DNA of 64,000 nt from Beaufortia kweichowensis. Taxonomy: Eukaryota > Chordata > Actinopteri > Cypriniformes > Gastromyzontidae. Below, in pieces: positions 1-9,408 of this stretch (positions are counted from its first letter, which is position 1; the number at the start of each line of letters is the position of its first letter). Under the pieces are notes generated by a model. That model had not been told where the DNA came from and did no database searches. It saw only the letters and a program-made list of their open reading frames with translations. A program made the position numbers and the translations under genes. The DNA lies in NCBI GenBank assembly GCA_019155185.1, contig CM032797.1:4884881-4948880 (forward strand). The letters run 5' to 3'.

Positions 1-391
1 CCATGTACCGATGAATGGTCAGAACTGTGAGGAAGATGAGGCTGCTGTAATATCCAGTGTAGAACACAAAGGTGACCGCTTTGCAAGCCGTGTCTCCAAA
101 AGTCCATCCGTACGTGTAATAGTAGGCCCAAAAGGGCAGACCGAATGTGAAGATCAGATCAGAGAGAGCCAGATTCAGCAGAAACGTGTTGGTCAGGGAC
201 TTCAGATTTTCAAATTTCACAAGGACCCACAAGACCAACGTGTTCCCCACAAAGCTGAACAGAACAACTATGATGAAAACTATCGGAGTGACAGTCGCTT
301 CAAACTGGACCACACTCTCCTTTCGACATATGCCATCGTCAATAGGATCATCATAATAGGTGGTTGTTGTTTCATACTCAATATCATTCAT
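1..391 (-). CDS. Chemokine receptor, XCR1-like (partial, 5' part)
   Basis: This is the N-terminal 130 residues of a seven-helix chemokine receptor, read without interruption from ATG at 391 down to the window edge. It shows an acidic, tyrosine-rich extracellular N-terminus (DIEYETTTTYYDD) with one Cys, as expected for sulfated chemokine-binding tails. TM1 contains GNTLVLWVL, TM2 contains LNLALSDLIF, and there is a Cys at the start of TM3. TM3 ends in HRY where most class-A receptors have DRY; HRY is characteristic of XCR1, the receptor for XCL1 in the plasma membrane. The ATG follows a pyrimidine-rich stretch ending CAAG, so a 5' non-coding exon may be spliced just before it (inference). The neighbouring fyco1 exon supports XCR1, because the two genes are linked in other vertebrates. 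TM4 onward lies outside the window. Another CC-type receptor remains possible. Confidence 0.85.
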   Translation of the reverse strand, partial: MNDIEYETTTTYYDDPIDDGICRKESVVQFEATVTPIVFIIVVLFSFVGNTLVLWVLVKFENLKSLTNTFLLNLALSDLIFTFGLPFWAYYYTYGWTFGDTACKAVTFVFYTGYYSSLIFLTVLTIHRYM

Positions 392-1020
392 CTTGATGCA
401 GAAATATAAAAAAAGATCAGATAATCTGATGAAGTGAATGAGGTGATGATGGGCACTTTAGAAAAGCTGTAAAACCTGAACCCGAGGAACAACAACAATT
501 TTTTATTACTTAATTTGTTACTGAAATCCATGTAGATGAATACTGTTTTGCCACAAATGTATACTGTAGTGTAAAGGTACCATACATACAGTATATAGTA
601 CACATATAGTATATTTTTATCAAGGTTAATCAATTGCCCTTTTTTACAAAAATATAATTGCATGTTATCCCTTACCTTTATAAAGGTTGTCCGCAGGTTG
701 AGCAATACTGTTGAACCCTACGAACAACTGAAACCCTCATCATGTGTGTTTGTTCCTATTAGAGTTTCATCAACACATACCCACCCAATAAATAATGCTC
801 AGATCCCCCATCCTCAAACACAAAACCCACTGCAGGCCCATTCTCTGTTCTCTGTTCCTTTAAAAGTTAAAAATCAGGAGAGACTTTGTCCCTTGGCAAA
901 AGCACTTGAAAATTATAGGGTATGAGAGAAGTTTAAAAAATATATTTATTGTTTTAATATCATTTAATAAACAAATTAAAATTTTTAGTTTAAAATATAA
1001 TATATTTCTAAAAAATGCAT

Positions 1021-1056
<36 letters not shown>
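1021..1056. repeat. (TA)n microsatellite
   Basis: A nearly pure run of alternating T and A inside a wider AT-rich block. It has no coding content. Confidence 0.85.
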
Positions 1057-1059
<3 letters not shown>

Positions 1060-1577
1060 AATGTGAACTTATTTTATAAGAATTATTATACTATATACTA
1101 TTATAATTATATTAAACTGCACAATTAATATTAAATTATTAAATCAAATGACCTTTTTACAGTGTATAGCAACAAACAGGTGTTTTGGAAAATTTTGTGG
1201 TGGTTTTTGTTGCTGTTGCTATTTAGAGTTTTGGGGGAAATTAAATTAAATTAAATGTGCCTTTTATTCTGGAAGGCCTTTACTCCATTGTACCTCATTT
1301 GTGCTATTTAGCTTCAAATAGCTAAAAAGTATTATGTCAGATGGATATTGGTCCTGTTTTTGATAAATACAAGTAATAATAATTTTCTTTATTTTGTATC
1401 ATAGTTGAATCTCATATGTTACTGTAACATTTATTAAATATAAAATATTAATTAAATTGTGTTTACAAATATTTTTATTTGTTCATTATTTAAATAAAAA
1501 ATATGTTGTGAAAATATGTTGTGAATATCTATCTATCTATATATTTATTTATTATGACACATATGACATTATGTTAG

Positions 1578-1796
1578 TGACGTGAGGAAGCTTACTTCAC
1601 GTAGTACTTCTATTTACAGCATTGCTACCGCGCAACCAAACTATCCGAACTCTCAACCAATCAAACATCGTGTTCTAAAACCTCAGTTTTTAATTGGACT
1701 AGAGTTCTGTCAGTTAATCATAGTTACCGCCCTCAGTGATGCAGGGTTTGTATCTACTGTAAATAGTCGGTCGTGAAGATCAGCTTTCTTTACGAA
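1578..1796 (+). promoter_or_regulatory. Candidate fyco1 promoter and non-coding first exon
   Basis: Within very AT-rich DNA this block is of mixed composition. It holds TGACGTGA at 1578 and a roughly inverted TTCACGTAG at about 1596, the pair forming an imperfect palindrome around AAGCTT. It also has a CCAAT box (CAACCAATC, about 1656) and a reverse CCAAT (ATTGG, about 1694). GAA|GTATGT at 1797 could be the donor of an untranslated first exon that joins the acceptor at 2326. CRE/E-box-like and CCAAT elements are typical of TATA-less promoters. The assignment is inference; nothing here proves transcription. Confidence 0.3.
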
Positions 1797-2375
1797 GTAT
1801 GTCTTTACTTACATATATTTTATCTTAATGGACATCCTTTTATCTTCTGTAGTTTTAGTTCTTGTCGGTGTGTAAATCTAAATGAATTTTTGGTGCTGTT
1901 AACGCTGCTGTTTACTCTAGAAAGTTGTAAAGTTAAGCAGGTGTGTTTTGTTTCCTCAATCTGCTCTTGTAAACATTAGGTCTGTAAATGTAGACGGGTT
2001 GAATCTGATTAAATCAACAATCAATTAATGATTGATTATTATAAATGATTCCTTTTTAAGACACTTTCCCTTGTTTTAAAGCACAAGTAACGATGTCTTG
2101 TATAATGCACCTGCTGTCACGTGTTTTCACCAAACTTTATAATCATGTTGCTTTATTTTCATAATACAAATGCGTTAAATTATATTGAGTTATGTTAGTG
2201 TATATATTATATTATATTAAGTTAAATTACTGGTATAAAAATCTATATTGGATTTTTAACGTAATATACTAAAGAACCCTTTTTGCTTTATTCTAATAAA
2301 ACCTTTTTGTTCTTTTTATTCTAAAGGCACAGTGTTGATTTTATAAACCTTCACCACTGACACATTCACTTCATC

Positions 2376-2427
2376 ATGAGTACAGTCGGTGAGAATCAAC
2401 TGCAGAGAATAATCAGAGATCTACATG
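2376..2427 (+). CDS. fyco1: fyco1 first coding exon (orphaned here)
   Basis: An acceptor (TTTTTATTCTAAAG, ending 2326) opens an exon with 49 bases of 5' UTR, then ATG AGT ACA GTC, and closes at a GT donor at 2428. The 17 encoded residues, MSTVGENQLQRIIRDLH, match the start of FYCO1 (…QLQRIIRDL…). FYCO1 is a RUN/FYVE/coiled-coil adaptor that links autophagosomes and late endosomes (via LC3, Rab7 and PI3P) to kinesin for plus-end transport. The exon ends in phase 1, as expected before a codon starting with G. No exon for the RUN domain or beyond was found in the remaining 61 kb on the plus strand. The intron is interrupted by an assembly gap and a retrotransposon. The gene is therefore either truncated in this genome or cut by a scaffold join. 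Identity rests on a short peptide plus synteny with XCR1. Confidence 0.75.
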
Positions 2428-2612
2428 GTACAGCTCTCTTTCTCTTTGTTTCTCTTTCTCTCTTTCTCTCATGTGATGATGTCTTTAGCAATCATGTGAG
2501 CTTGAGTGTATTTCGCCAAGATATTTTTAAAGAGACACATCTGTATATCCCGCCTTATTGAAATAACGTTATTATAATAATATCTATGCAAACAGCAAAT
2601 ATTTTAGCTATG
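2428..2612 (+). other. Start of fyco1 intron 1
   Basis: Intron sequence between the donor and the assembly gap. It begins with a CT/CTTT-rich run (about 2435-2470) and turns AT-rich. Nothing else is seen. Confidence 0.55.
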
Positions 2613-2712
2613 NNNNNNNNNNNNNNNNNNNNNNNNNNNNNNNNNNNNNNNNNNNNNNNNNNNNNNNNNNNNNNNNNNNNNNNNNNNNNNNNNNNNNNNN
2701 NNNNNNNNNNNN
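2613..2712. other. Assembly gap (100 N)
   Basis: Exactly 100 unknown bases, the usual placeholder for a gap of unknown size. It removes the first bases of the retrotransposon's 5' LTR and its left target-site flank. It also separates the xcr1/fyco1 side from everything to the right, so the join cannot be verified from sequence. Confidence 0.99.
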
Positions 2713-3467
2713 TTGAAAGAGCCCTCAAAAACCCAGACATTCACACTCAAGCACACATACATATTATTTACTTAACATCTCTGCTTGCGCAAATTTACAT
2801 CTTAATGCAGAAATGTTGGTAGTTCCATCGGTGTGTGTTGTTTGAGATTTGAACATTGTCATTGTCATTGTTTTTTGGTGGAATATGTTTTATGTTAAGG
2901 TTGTTGTGTTTGCATGTGGGAAATGAACAGAACAAGTTTTCATGTTAAATGTTTATTTCTTGGCTTAAACATATAAATTTACACACACAGTTTTACTTAC
3001 GTACTGATTCACCATCTCTGTCAAAGCAGTTAAAAATAGTCCAAGCAGAACCACTTAGAATATAATGTTCTTTTTGTGCATTCTGTTCCCGCCACTGGAA
3101 GGCGCAGTCCAACTGCTCGTTGAGTGAGTGTTTGTAACAGACTTAAGGAAAATATTGAAGTGATTGGACCATTTGACTGGTTTAGCCAAACACTTGTATT
3201 ATATACATTTTTCTTTCTTTCTTTCTTCACCATTTAATGGAGTTATCGTTTTGGAACACTTGTCTTGTTTGTTTGTTTGGTTGTTTTTGGATTTTTGGAA
3301 TTTTTTGTTTTGTTTTGGTGACAAGGACTTGTAATACCACCTGCACCTCATTGGGATCCAGATGTACGGGCAAATCTGGTAAATAAACACCTTTCCGTCA
3401 CCCAGTTTATTGTCGCCTCCATCCCTTGGTACATCCCAGTCAGGGAACACCCTGACTCAAAACCACA
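2713..3467 (+). repeat. 5' LTR (left edge lost in gap)
   Basis: A direct repeat of 7972-8728, ending in CAAAACCACA. The first 34 bases of the LTR, judged from the 3' copy, lie in the gap. Differences from the 3' copy are almost all one- to three-base insertions or deletions, mostly in homopolymers and short repeats. Confidence 0.93.
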
Positions 3468-3469
3468 TT

Positions 3470-3484
3470 TGGTGTCAGAAGTTT
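3470..3484 (+). other. Retrotransposon primer-binding site
   Basis: Two bases after the 5' LTR comes TGGTGTCAGAAG. A start in TGG, complementary to a tRNA 3' CCA, is usual for a minus-strand primer-binding site. The tRNA was not identified. Confidence 0.6.
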
Positions 3485-3540
3485 TTGTGTATTTTTGTAC
3501 CACTGAGGTGACGTGAACATCTTTACCGCCTGTTGCCGTC

Positions 3541-5122
3541 ATGCCTCCCAAAACGAGGAAACAGCCTGATGAAACCGCTGAGCCTGATGTTGAAGAGGGT
3601 GCATTCGGGGAAAATCCACAACAAGGGTGCAGCCAGTGAGCCGTTCCTGTGACTGGATCTGTCACGGCTATCGCGGCTTTAGCTGAAATGTTCAAGTCCT
3701 TTATGGAATTTCAAAAGGCGTGATGAGCGATATGACAGAGAAACCGTGAGGAGAGAACAACATTTTAAAGTGCTTAATCACCCACGTCACCCAGATGCAA
3801 CTTGATATGGAAGTATCCGTCTTGGAGATGGCACCAACAAGCCTGGGCCAAGGGTGATAGATCGAGATCCTCATCTAGCAAGACTGGAGGACACTGATGA
3901 CATTGAGCACTACTTATTAACATTTGAAAGACTAGCTTAAAAAGTTTACCAATGGCCTAAAGAGGACTGGGCTATACGTCTGATACCACTGCTTACTGGT
4001 AAGGCCAGATCTGCATTTGTTGCAATGGACCCTGCTCTCACGCAAAATTATGATGCTGTGAAGACTGCATTACTGAAGAAGTATGAGATCAATGCTGAGA
4101 CTTACAGACAAAGATTCCGCAACCTAAATTCTCCTGCTGATGAATCACCTCAGGAACTTTACACCCGATTGAAAGACTTATTTTGCAAGTGGGTTAACTA
4201 CAATATCAGTACTAAGGAGGAAATAATGGAGACCCTTGTGCTGGAACAGTACCTACGAGTCTTGTATCCAGAGGTGAGAACATGGGTGAGAGAGCATGAG
4301 CCAGCTACTGCTAAAGAGGCTGCTAGCCTCGTGGAGTCTTACATCACAGCCCATAAAAAAGAGCAGGGCAGTTTTCGCTATGCAGGCATGCTGTCTTCGA
4401 CCAGAGGTAAGTCTGAGGGGTATATGGGTTGTTCAAATTCTCAATCTAAAATTCTTAAAGTTACACAAGCTAAACCCAATACTTTAGATACATCTTTGCA
4501 AGGTGTTACTAAGGAAGATGTTGTGTGCTTTCATTGTGGTCAGCCAGGCCATACTAGACCTCTCTGCCCCCTAAAGAAACCCAAAACAGCAAGCCTTTGT
4601 TATGTGCCCCATTCAGTGCAGTCACCCTCCATGAAATTTAATTCACAACCTGTAATATCTGTTTTGTTAAATGGTAAACCAGTTTTAGCTCTGGTGGACA
4701 CTGGTTGTACATACACGCTAGTGCAGAGCAAATATGTGCCTAGACAAGACTGGATTGATACTGAGACAGTTACTGTGTGTTGTGTACATGGTCATAACAC
4801 TCCATTGCCCACAGCTGAAGTATATATTGAAGTCTTGAATCAGTCATATCTTATGAAGGTGGGAATTGCTGAGGCTCTGCCTTATCCCATACTGCTAGGT
4901 ACAGATATGCCAGTATTGCCTGAGTTAGTGCAGGATACAGCATGGTGTGGGGTAGTTACACGAGCTCAGTCAAAGCAGATGACACAGACAGTACTTGACT
5001 CAGAACCTGATGATACTTTGCAAACCTTGCCTTTTAACACCGCTGATATTGAGACTGAATCAGGGCCAACACTAGACAACAGGTTGCAACAGCGTGAGAG
5101 AGTGGGTAGAAGGATTGATTGA
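3541..5122 (+). pseudogene. Retrotransposon gag and protease, broken
   Basis: The frame opens at ATG 3541 (MPPKTRKQPDE) but shifts near 3640 and 3720. A TAA (3938-3940) interrupts the capsid, and the remainder is open from 4025 to 5122. The capsid around 3900-4200 has the look of a SCAN domain (DDIEHYLLTFERLA, then KYEINAETYRQRF). This fits the established view that vertebrate SCAN domains derive from Gmr1-type capsids. Further on are a CCHC zinc knuckle (CFHCGQPGHTRPLC, residues 168-181 of the 4025 frame) and a retropepsin active site DTG (residues 225-227) followed by LLGTDM. Gag packages the element RNA and the protease cuts the polyprotein. The breaks may be real decay or assembly indels. 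Confidence 0.88.
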
Positions 5123-5214
5123 CACTCCAGAATATGCTGTTCAGGATGTTGATGAACCTGAGTTATGTGAAGCAGATATTATCATTCCAAATGATCTAGC
5201 CAAACTTCAGAGAA

Positions 5215-6430
5215 GATCCAACACTAGCTGTATGTTTGGATCGGGTTAAACAGACACATGGCACTGATGTGTCTGATGGTCGTTTCCTGTTGAAACATGA
5301 ACTCCTATATAGGCAGACTAAGCATGGAGATCTTCAGTTGGTGGTCCCTAAAACACAGAGAGCAGAGGTGCTAGAATTGGGTCATTCCATCCCTTGGTCA
5401 GGTCATTTAGGTTTCACTAAGACTTGCCTGAGAATATCAAAGAGATTTTATTGGCCCAGAATGTACACAGACATTAAAGAATACTGTCAGACATGCCCTG
5501 AATGTCAGCTCACTACTGGTCATGTTCAGCAGACGCACCACTCATTCCTTTACCTGTTGTGGATGTACCCTTTGAGAGAATAGGGGTAGATGTTGTTGGA
5601 CCGCTTGAAAGAAGTCAGGCAGGGCACAGGTTCATTCTGGTAATTTCAGATTATGCCACAAGATACCCTGAAGCATACCCCTTAAGAGATGTTACTGCCA
5701 AGCAAATAGCTTCAGCATTGTTGAGGTTTTTTTCCCAGGTAGGCATACCAAAAGAGGTTCTGACAGACCAGGGTACTAACTTTATGAGTGTGACACTGTA
5801 CCAAATTTACCAACTCTTGGGTATTAAGAGAATAAGAACAACTCCATATCACCCTCAGACAGATGGTCTTGTTGAGCGATTCAATCAAACTCTAAAGAAT
5901 ATGTTAAAGAAGTTTGTTTCAGAAAGCGGGCAAAGACTGGGACAAATGGCTGCCATACCTCCTCTTTGCATACAGAGAAGTTCCTCAGGCATCAACAGGA
6001 TTCTCTCCGTTTGAACTGCTTTATGCTCACCAGGTCAGAGGTCCCCTGGATATCCTGAAAGAGAGCTGGGAAGCAGTTGGTGGATCAAAGAAGGAAAACA
6101 TCCTCACCTATGTGATGAAAATGAGGGAGAAACTTAAACACACCACTGCTCTTGCCAGAGAAAACCTGATACAGTCTCAAACACAACAGAAACGCTGGTA
6201 TGATAAGACAGCAAGATCACGGAGCTTCGAGCCAGGTGAAGAGGTCCTGTTACTGCTCCCAACATCTGAGAATAAACTGCTGGCAATGTGGCAAGGCCCA
6301 TACCAGGTACAAAGAAGAGCAGGTCCAGTAACTTATGAGATCAAAATTCCCTCACGAGCTAAACCGCTGCAAGTATTTCATGTCAACATGTTAAAGAAGT
6401 GGCACCCACGGCAACGTCCAGTGCAACCAG
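5215..6430 (+). pseudogene. Retrotransposon integrase, broken
   Basis: Integrase inserts the element's cDNA into the host genome. The N-terminal zinc-binding module has two His (GHSIPWSGH) and a CQTCPEC pair ending near 5504. The DDE core is visible: D in VDVVGPL (about 5587), D in LTDQGTNF (about 5760), E in LVERFNQ (about 5870). A GPY/F-type C-terminal module is seen at about 6295-6410 (GPYQVQRRAGPVTYEI … KKWHPR). Two frame changes split it, near 5540 and near 5925, so it is spread over three frames. It precedes the reverse transcriptase, which is the defining oddity of this element group. Confidence 0.9.
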
Positions 6431-6579
6431 AAAAGGACACTGTTGCTGCCATGATGGTGAGAGATGTGCAAGGACAGGAAGAAGTGGAAGAGCAATACTT
6501 GCCCACACGACTCGGAGACACCAAATTGAACTTACAACACCTAACTGATGACCAGAGACATCAGCTATTAAAATGCATA

Positions 6580-7975
6580 CCTGATCAGCTTTTTATGAAT
6601 ACTCCTGGCAAGACAGAAGTAGTTAACCATTCCATTGATGTCAAAGACACCAAACCTATCCGTCAGCCACCTTACCGTGTCCCAGAGAAACTTCTATCGG
6701 TTATGAAGGAGGAATTGCAAATGATGCAACAGCTTGGAGTTATTGAGCCCTCTACAAGCGAGTGGAGCAGTCCAGTTGTGTTGGTGCCAAAGAAGGATGG
6801 TACCCTACGGTTCTGCTTAGATTTCAGGAAGCTGAACAGCATCAGTAAATTTGATCCATACCCAATGCCAAGAGTGGATGAACTAGTGGAAAGACTGGGA
6901 AGGGCAAAGTTCCTAACTACTTTGGATTTGTGCAAAGGATATTGGCAGGTACCACTCAAACCTGAATGTAAGGAGTTAACTGCCTTCAGAACACCCTTTG
7001 GCCACTTCCATTTCTCTGTTCTTCCATTTGGCCTACATGGAGCCCCAGCTACATTCCAAAGAATGATGGATCATATTCTGCGTGGTACAGAGGAGTATGC
7101 TGCAGCTTACTTGGATGACATCATCATTTTCAGCCATAACTGGGAAGACCATCTAACACATCTTAAGGAAGTTCTGACTCGGATCAAAACTGCAGGATTA
7201 ACCATTCGTCCTGATAAGTGTGCCCTTGCCAAGCCAGAAACCCAATACCTGGGTTTTTGTGTTAGGTCCGGGGTGATCCGCCCTCAGGTGGGGTAAGGTG
7301 GAGGCAATCAAGGAAGCAGTCACGGCCTGTGTGAAGAAACAGGTTAGATCTTTTCTTGGTCTTGTTGGTTGGTATAGGAAGTTTATTCCAAACTTTTCAG
7401 CCAGGGCAATTGCTCTAACAAACTTGACCAAAAAGAGTCAGCCTAACAACGTTGTATGGACTGATAACTGTGAGAAAGCCTTTAAAGACTTGAAAAATGC
7501 ACTGTGCCAAGAACCGGTACTATTGAGTCCAGATTTTGACAAACTGTTTATAGTACAGACGGATGCCTCCCAAGAGGGCATTGGTGCTGTGCTACTTCAA
7601 CAGGAACAAGAACAGCTCAAGCCAGTTGTATACATCAGTAGGAAACTCCTGCCCAGAGAGAGAAATTATTCTACGGTTGAAAAGGAATGCCTTGCTGTGA
7701 AGTGGGCGTTGGATTCTTTGAAGTATTATTTACTTGGACGGAAATTTCAATTAGAGACTGACCACAGAGCATTGGCCTGGTTAGGCCGTATGAGAGACAC
7801 TAATGCTCGCATTACAAGGTGGTTCCTGGCCATGCAACCATTTGACTTTGAAGTCTTATACAGGTCGGGTTCACAAAATTGCACTGCAGACTATCTCTCA
7901 AAGGACACCATGGCGGTGTCTGGAGAGGAGGGGGAAATGTCACAGAGATTCTGTGGACGAGAGACTTTATTTTGA
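6580..7975 (+). pseudogene. Retrotransposon reverse transcriptase and RNase H, broken once
   Basis: This part copies the element RNA into DNA and removes the RNA strand. RT motifs in order: RQPPYRVPE near 6663, KKDGTLRFCLDFRKLN near 6793, LTTLDLCKGYWQVPL near 6914, and the catalytic box YLDD at 7108-7119. One frame change occurs at about 7296, just before the RT connection region. RNase H follows with TDASQEGIGAVL (about 7560), STVEKECLAVKWAL (about 7672) and TDHRALAWL (about 7758). The frame closes at TGA 7973-7975, so the coding region overlaps the first 38 bases of the 3' LTR. The region is continuous in frame with the end of integrase from 5914. Confidence 0.92.
7922..7937 (+). other. Polypurine tract
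   Basis: GGAGAGGAGGGGGAAA lies immediately before the TG that starts the 3' LTR. This is the usual plus-strand primer site of LTR elements and fixes the LTR start at 7938. Confidence 0.85.
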
Positions 7976-8728
7976 AAGAGCCCTCAAAACCCAGACATTC
8001 ACACTCAAGCACACATACATATTATTTACTTAACATCTCTGCTTGCATGCTAAATTTACATCTTAATGCAGAAATGTTGGTAGTTCCATCGGTGTGTGTT
8101 GTTTGAGATTTGAACATTGTCATTGTCATTGTTTTTGGTGGAATATGTTTTATGTTAAAGGTTGTTGTGTTTGCATGTGGGAAATGAACAGAACAAGTTT
8201 CATGTTAAATGTTTATTTCTTGGCTTTAAACATATAAATTTACACACACACAGTTTTACTTACGTACTGATTCACCATCTCTGTCAAAGCAGTTAAAATA
8301 GTCCAAGCAGAACCACTTAGAATATAATGTTCTTTTTGTGCATTCTGTTCCCGCCACTGGAAGGCGCAGTCCAACTGCTTTCGTTGAGTGAGTGTTTGTA
8401 ACAGACTTAAGGAAAATATTGAAGTGATTGGACCATTTGACTGGTTTAGCCAAACACTTGTATTATATACATTTTCTTTCTTCTTCTTCACCATTTAATG
8501 GAGTTATCGTTTTGGAACACTTGTCTTGTTTGTTTGTTTGGTTGTTTTTGGATTTTTGGAATTTTTTGTTTTGTTTTGGTGACAAGGACTTGTAATACCA
8601 CCTGCACCTCATTGGGATCCAGATGTACGGGCAAATCTGGTAAATAAACACCTTTCCGTCACCCAGTTTATTGTCGCCTCCATCCCTTGGTACATCCCAG
8701 TCAGGGAACACCCTGACTCAAAACCACA
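7938..8728 (+). repeat. 3' LTR (791 bp)
   Basis: The LTR starts TGTCACAGAG and ends CAAAACCACA, so it has the usual TG…CA ends. It matches the 5' copy throughout. The first 34 bases have no partner because of the gap. Confidence 0.93.
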
Positions 8729-8937
8729 CTGTGATGTGAACACTTCCTGTCTCATAACCACTTTTAGTATGAGCTGCTTTTCTGCACGTTCTGCACGATC
8801 AGTGTTCTTTAAACACACAATCTTTTTTATGTTCATTAAAGAAGGATTTACAACACCTCCTTTACTAAAAACACACCTTTTCCACGAACACCTGACAGCA
8901 TAAAAAAAAACAAAAAAAAACCTTTTCCTTCCTCTGC

Positions 8938-9092
8938 AGGTATTTATCTAGCACTGCATAACATTGTAAACTTAGGAAAGCACTTCTTTGTACTATTGCT
9001 GCCGCTTTTGATGTATCGCTTCATTGCCTCCTAATATTTGTAAGTCGCTTTGGATAAAAGCGTCAGCTAAATGCCTAAATGTAATGTAAATG
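8938..9092 (+). repeat. SINE/LINE-type retroposon 3' tail
   Basis: The segment ends with TAAGTCGCTTTGGATAAAAG followed by CGTCAGCTAAATG and TAAATG-type repeats. This is a tail I recognise as widespread in fish genomes, in a non-LTR retroposon or SINE family. The exact family was not determined. A degenerate copy in reverse orientation is at about 59716-59742. Confidence 0.6.
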
Positions 9093-9102
9093 CAAATGTG
9101 TT

Positions 9103-9147
9103 ATGTTCACGTTAACGATCTCAAAAATAGTTGAGATAAATCGTCAG
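9103..9147 (+). other. Candidate start exon of the GPCR gene
   Basis: The downstream GPCR exon has no start codon and needs an upstream exon that ends in phase 0. Here ATG (9103) opens 15 codons without a stop and ends CAG|GTGTGT, a usable donor, in phase 0. Joined to 9409 it would give a 307-residue receptor. The encoded residues (MFTLTISKIVEINRQ) are not distinctive, and the ATG sits right after a repeat tail, so chance is a fair alternative. Confidence 0.25.
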
Positions 9148-9408
9148 GTGTGTGTTATTCTGTCATGAAACTCTCCTTGCAGTATAAAGCTGATAAGATC
9201 GGATCTATAAAAACACCTTTAGATTAAATCAAACTAAAAGCAAAATAAAAGTATTGTTAACAGACCTCTCGCTGTTATTGTACATGAGCCCACGTGTCAC
9301 ATTAAAGGATACTTTAGTCTTGTGTTTAAACTTGTGAAACCTCTGCAAGCCGTTTCCTCACTGAAACATCCACAAACTATTTTTACATGAACCTTTTCTC
9401 TCTTTTAG

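Larger units (their letters stand above)
392..2326. other. AT-rich intergenic region between two divergent genes
   Basis: This stretch separates the minus-strand receptor gene from the plus-strand fyco1 exon. It is strongly AT-rich with homopolymer runs and short ATTAA-type repeats. The short open frames in it show no recognisable domain. The one stretch of more balanced composition is about 1575-1800, described separately as a possible promoter. Confidence 0.6.
2713..8728 (+). mobile_element. Gmr1-like Ty3/Gypsy LTR retrotransposon (integrase before RT)
   Basis: Two long direct repeats (LTRs) flank a primer-binding site, gag with capsid and CCHC knuckle, aspartic protease, integrase, reverse transcriptase, RNase H and a polypurine tract. 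Integrase lies upstream of reverse transcriptase. Ordinary Ty3/Gypsy elements have the opposite order; the Gmr1 group, first described in fish and other deuterostomes, has this one. The RT and RNase H sequences are of Gypsy type, not Copia. The reading frames are interrupted by a nonsense codon and several frameshifts, so this copy as assembled is not intact. The 5' end is lost in the gap, so a target-site duplication cannot be checked. It lies in what would be fyco1 intron 1, in the gene's orientation. Confidence 0.93.
8729..9408. other. Spacer between retrotransposon and GPCR exon
   Basis: It contains the retroposon tail at 8938-9092, a possible small exon at 9103-9147, and the intron leading into the GPCR exon. 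No FYCO1-like exon is present. Confidence 0.5.

Noticed and set aside
1582..1776. Short plus-strand frames before fyco1 exon
   Set aside because: They overlap the candidate promoter and untranslated exon and show no protein-like conservation.
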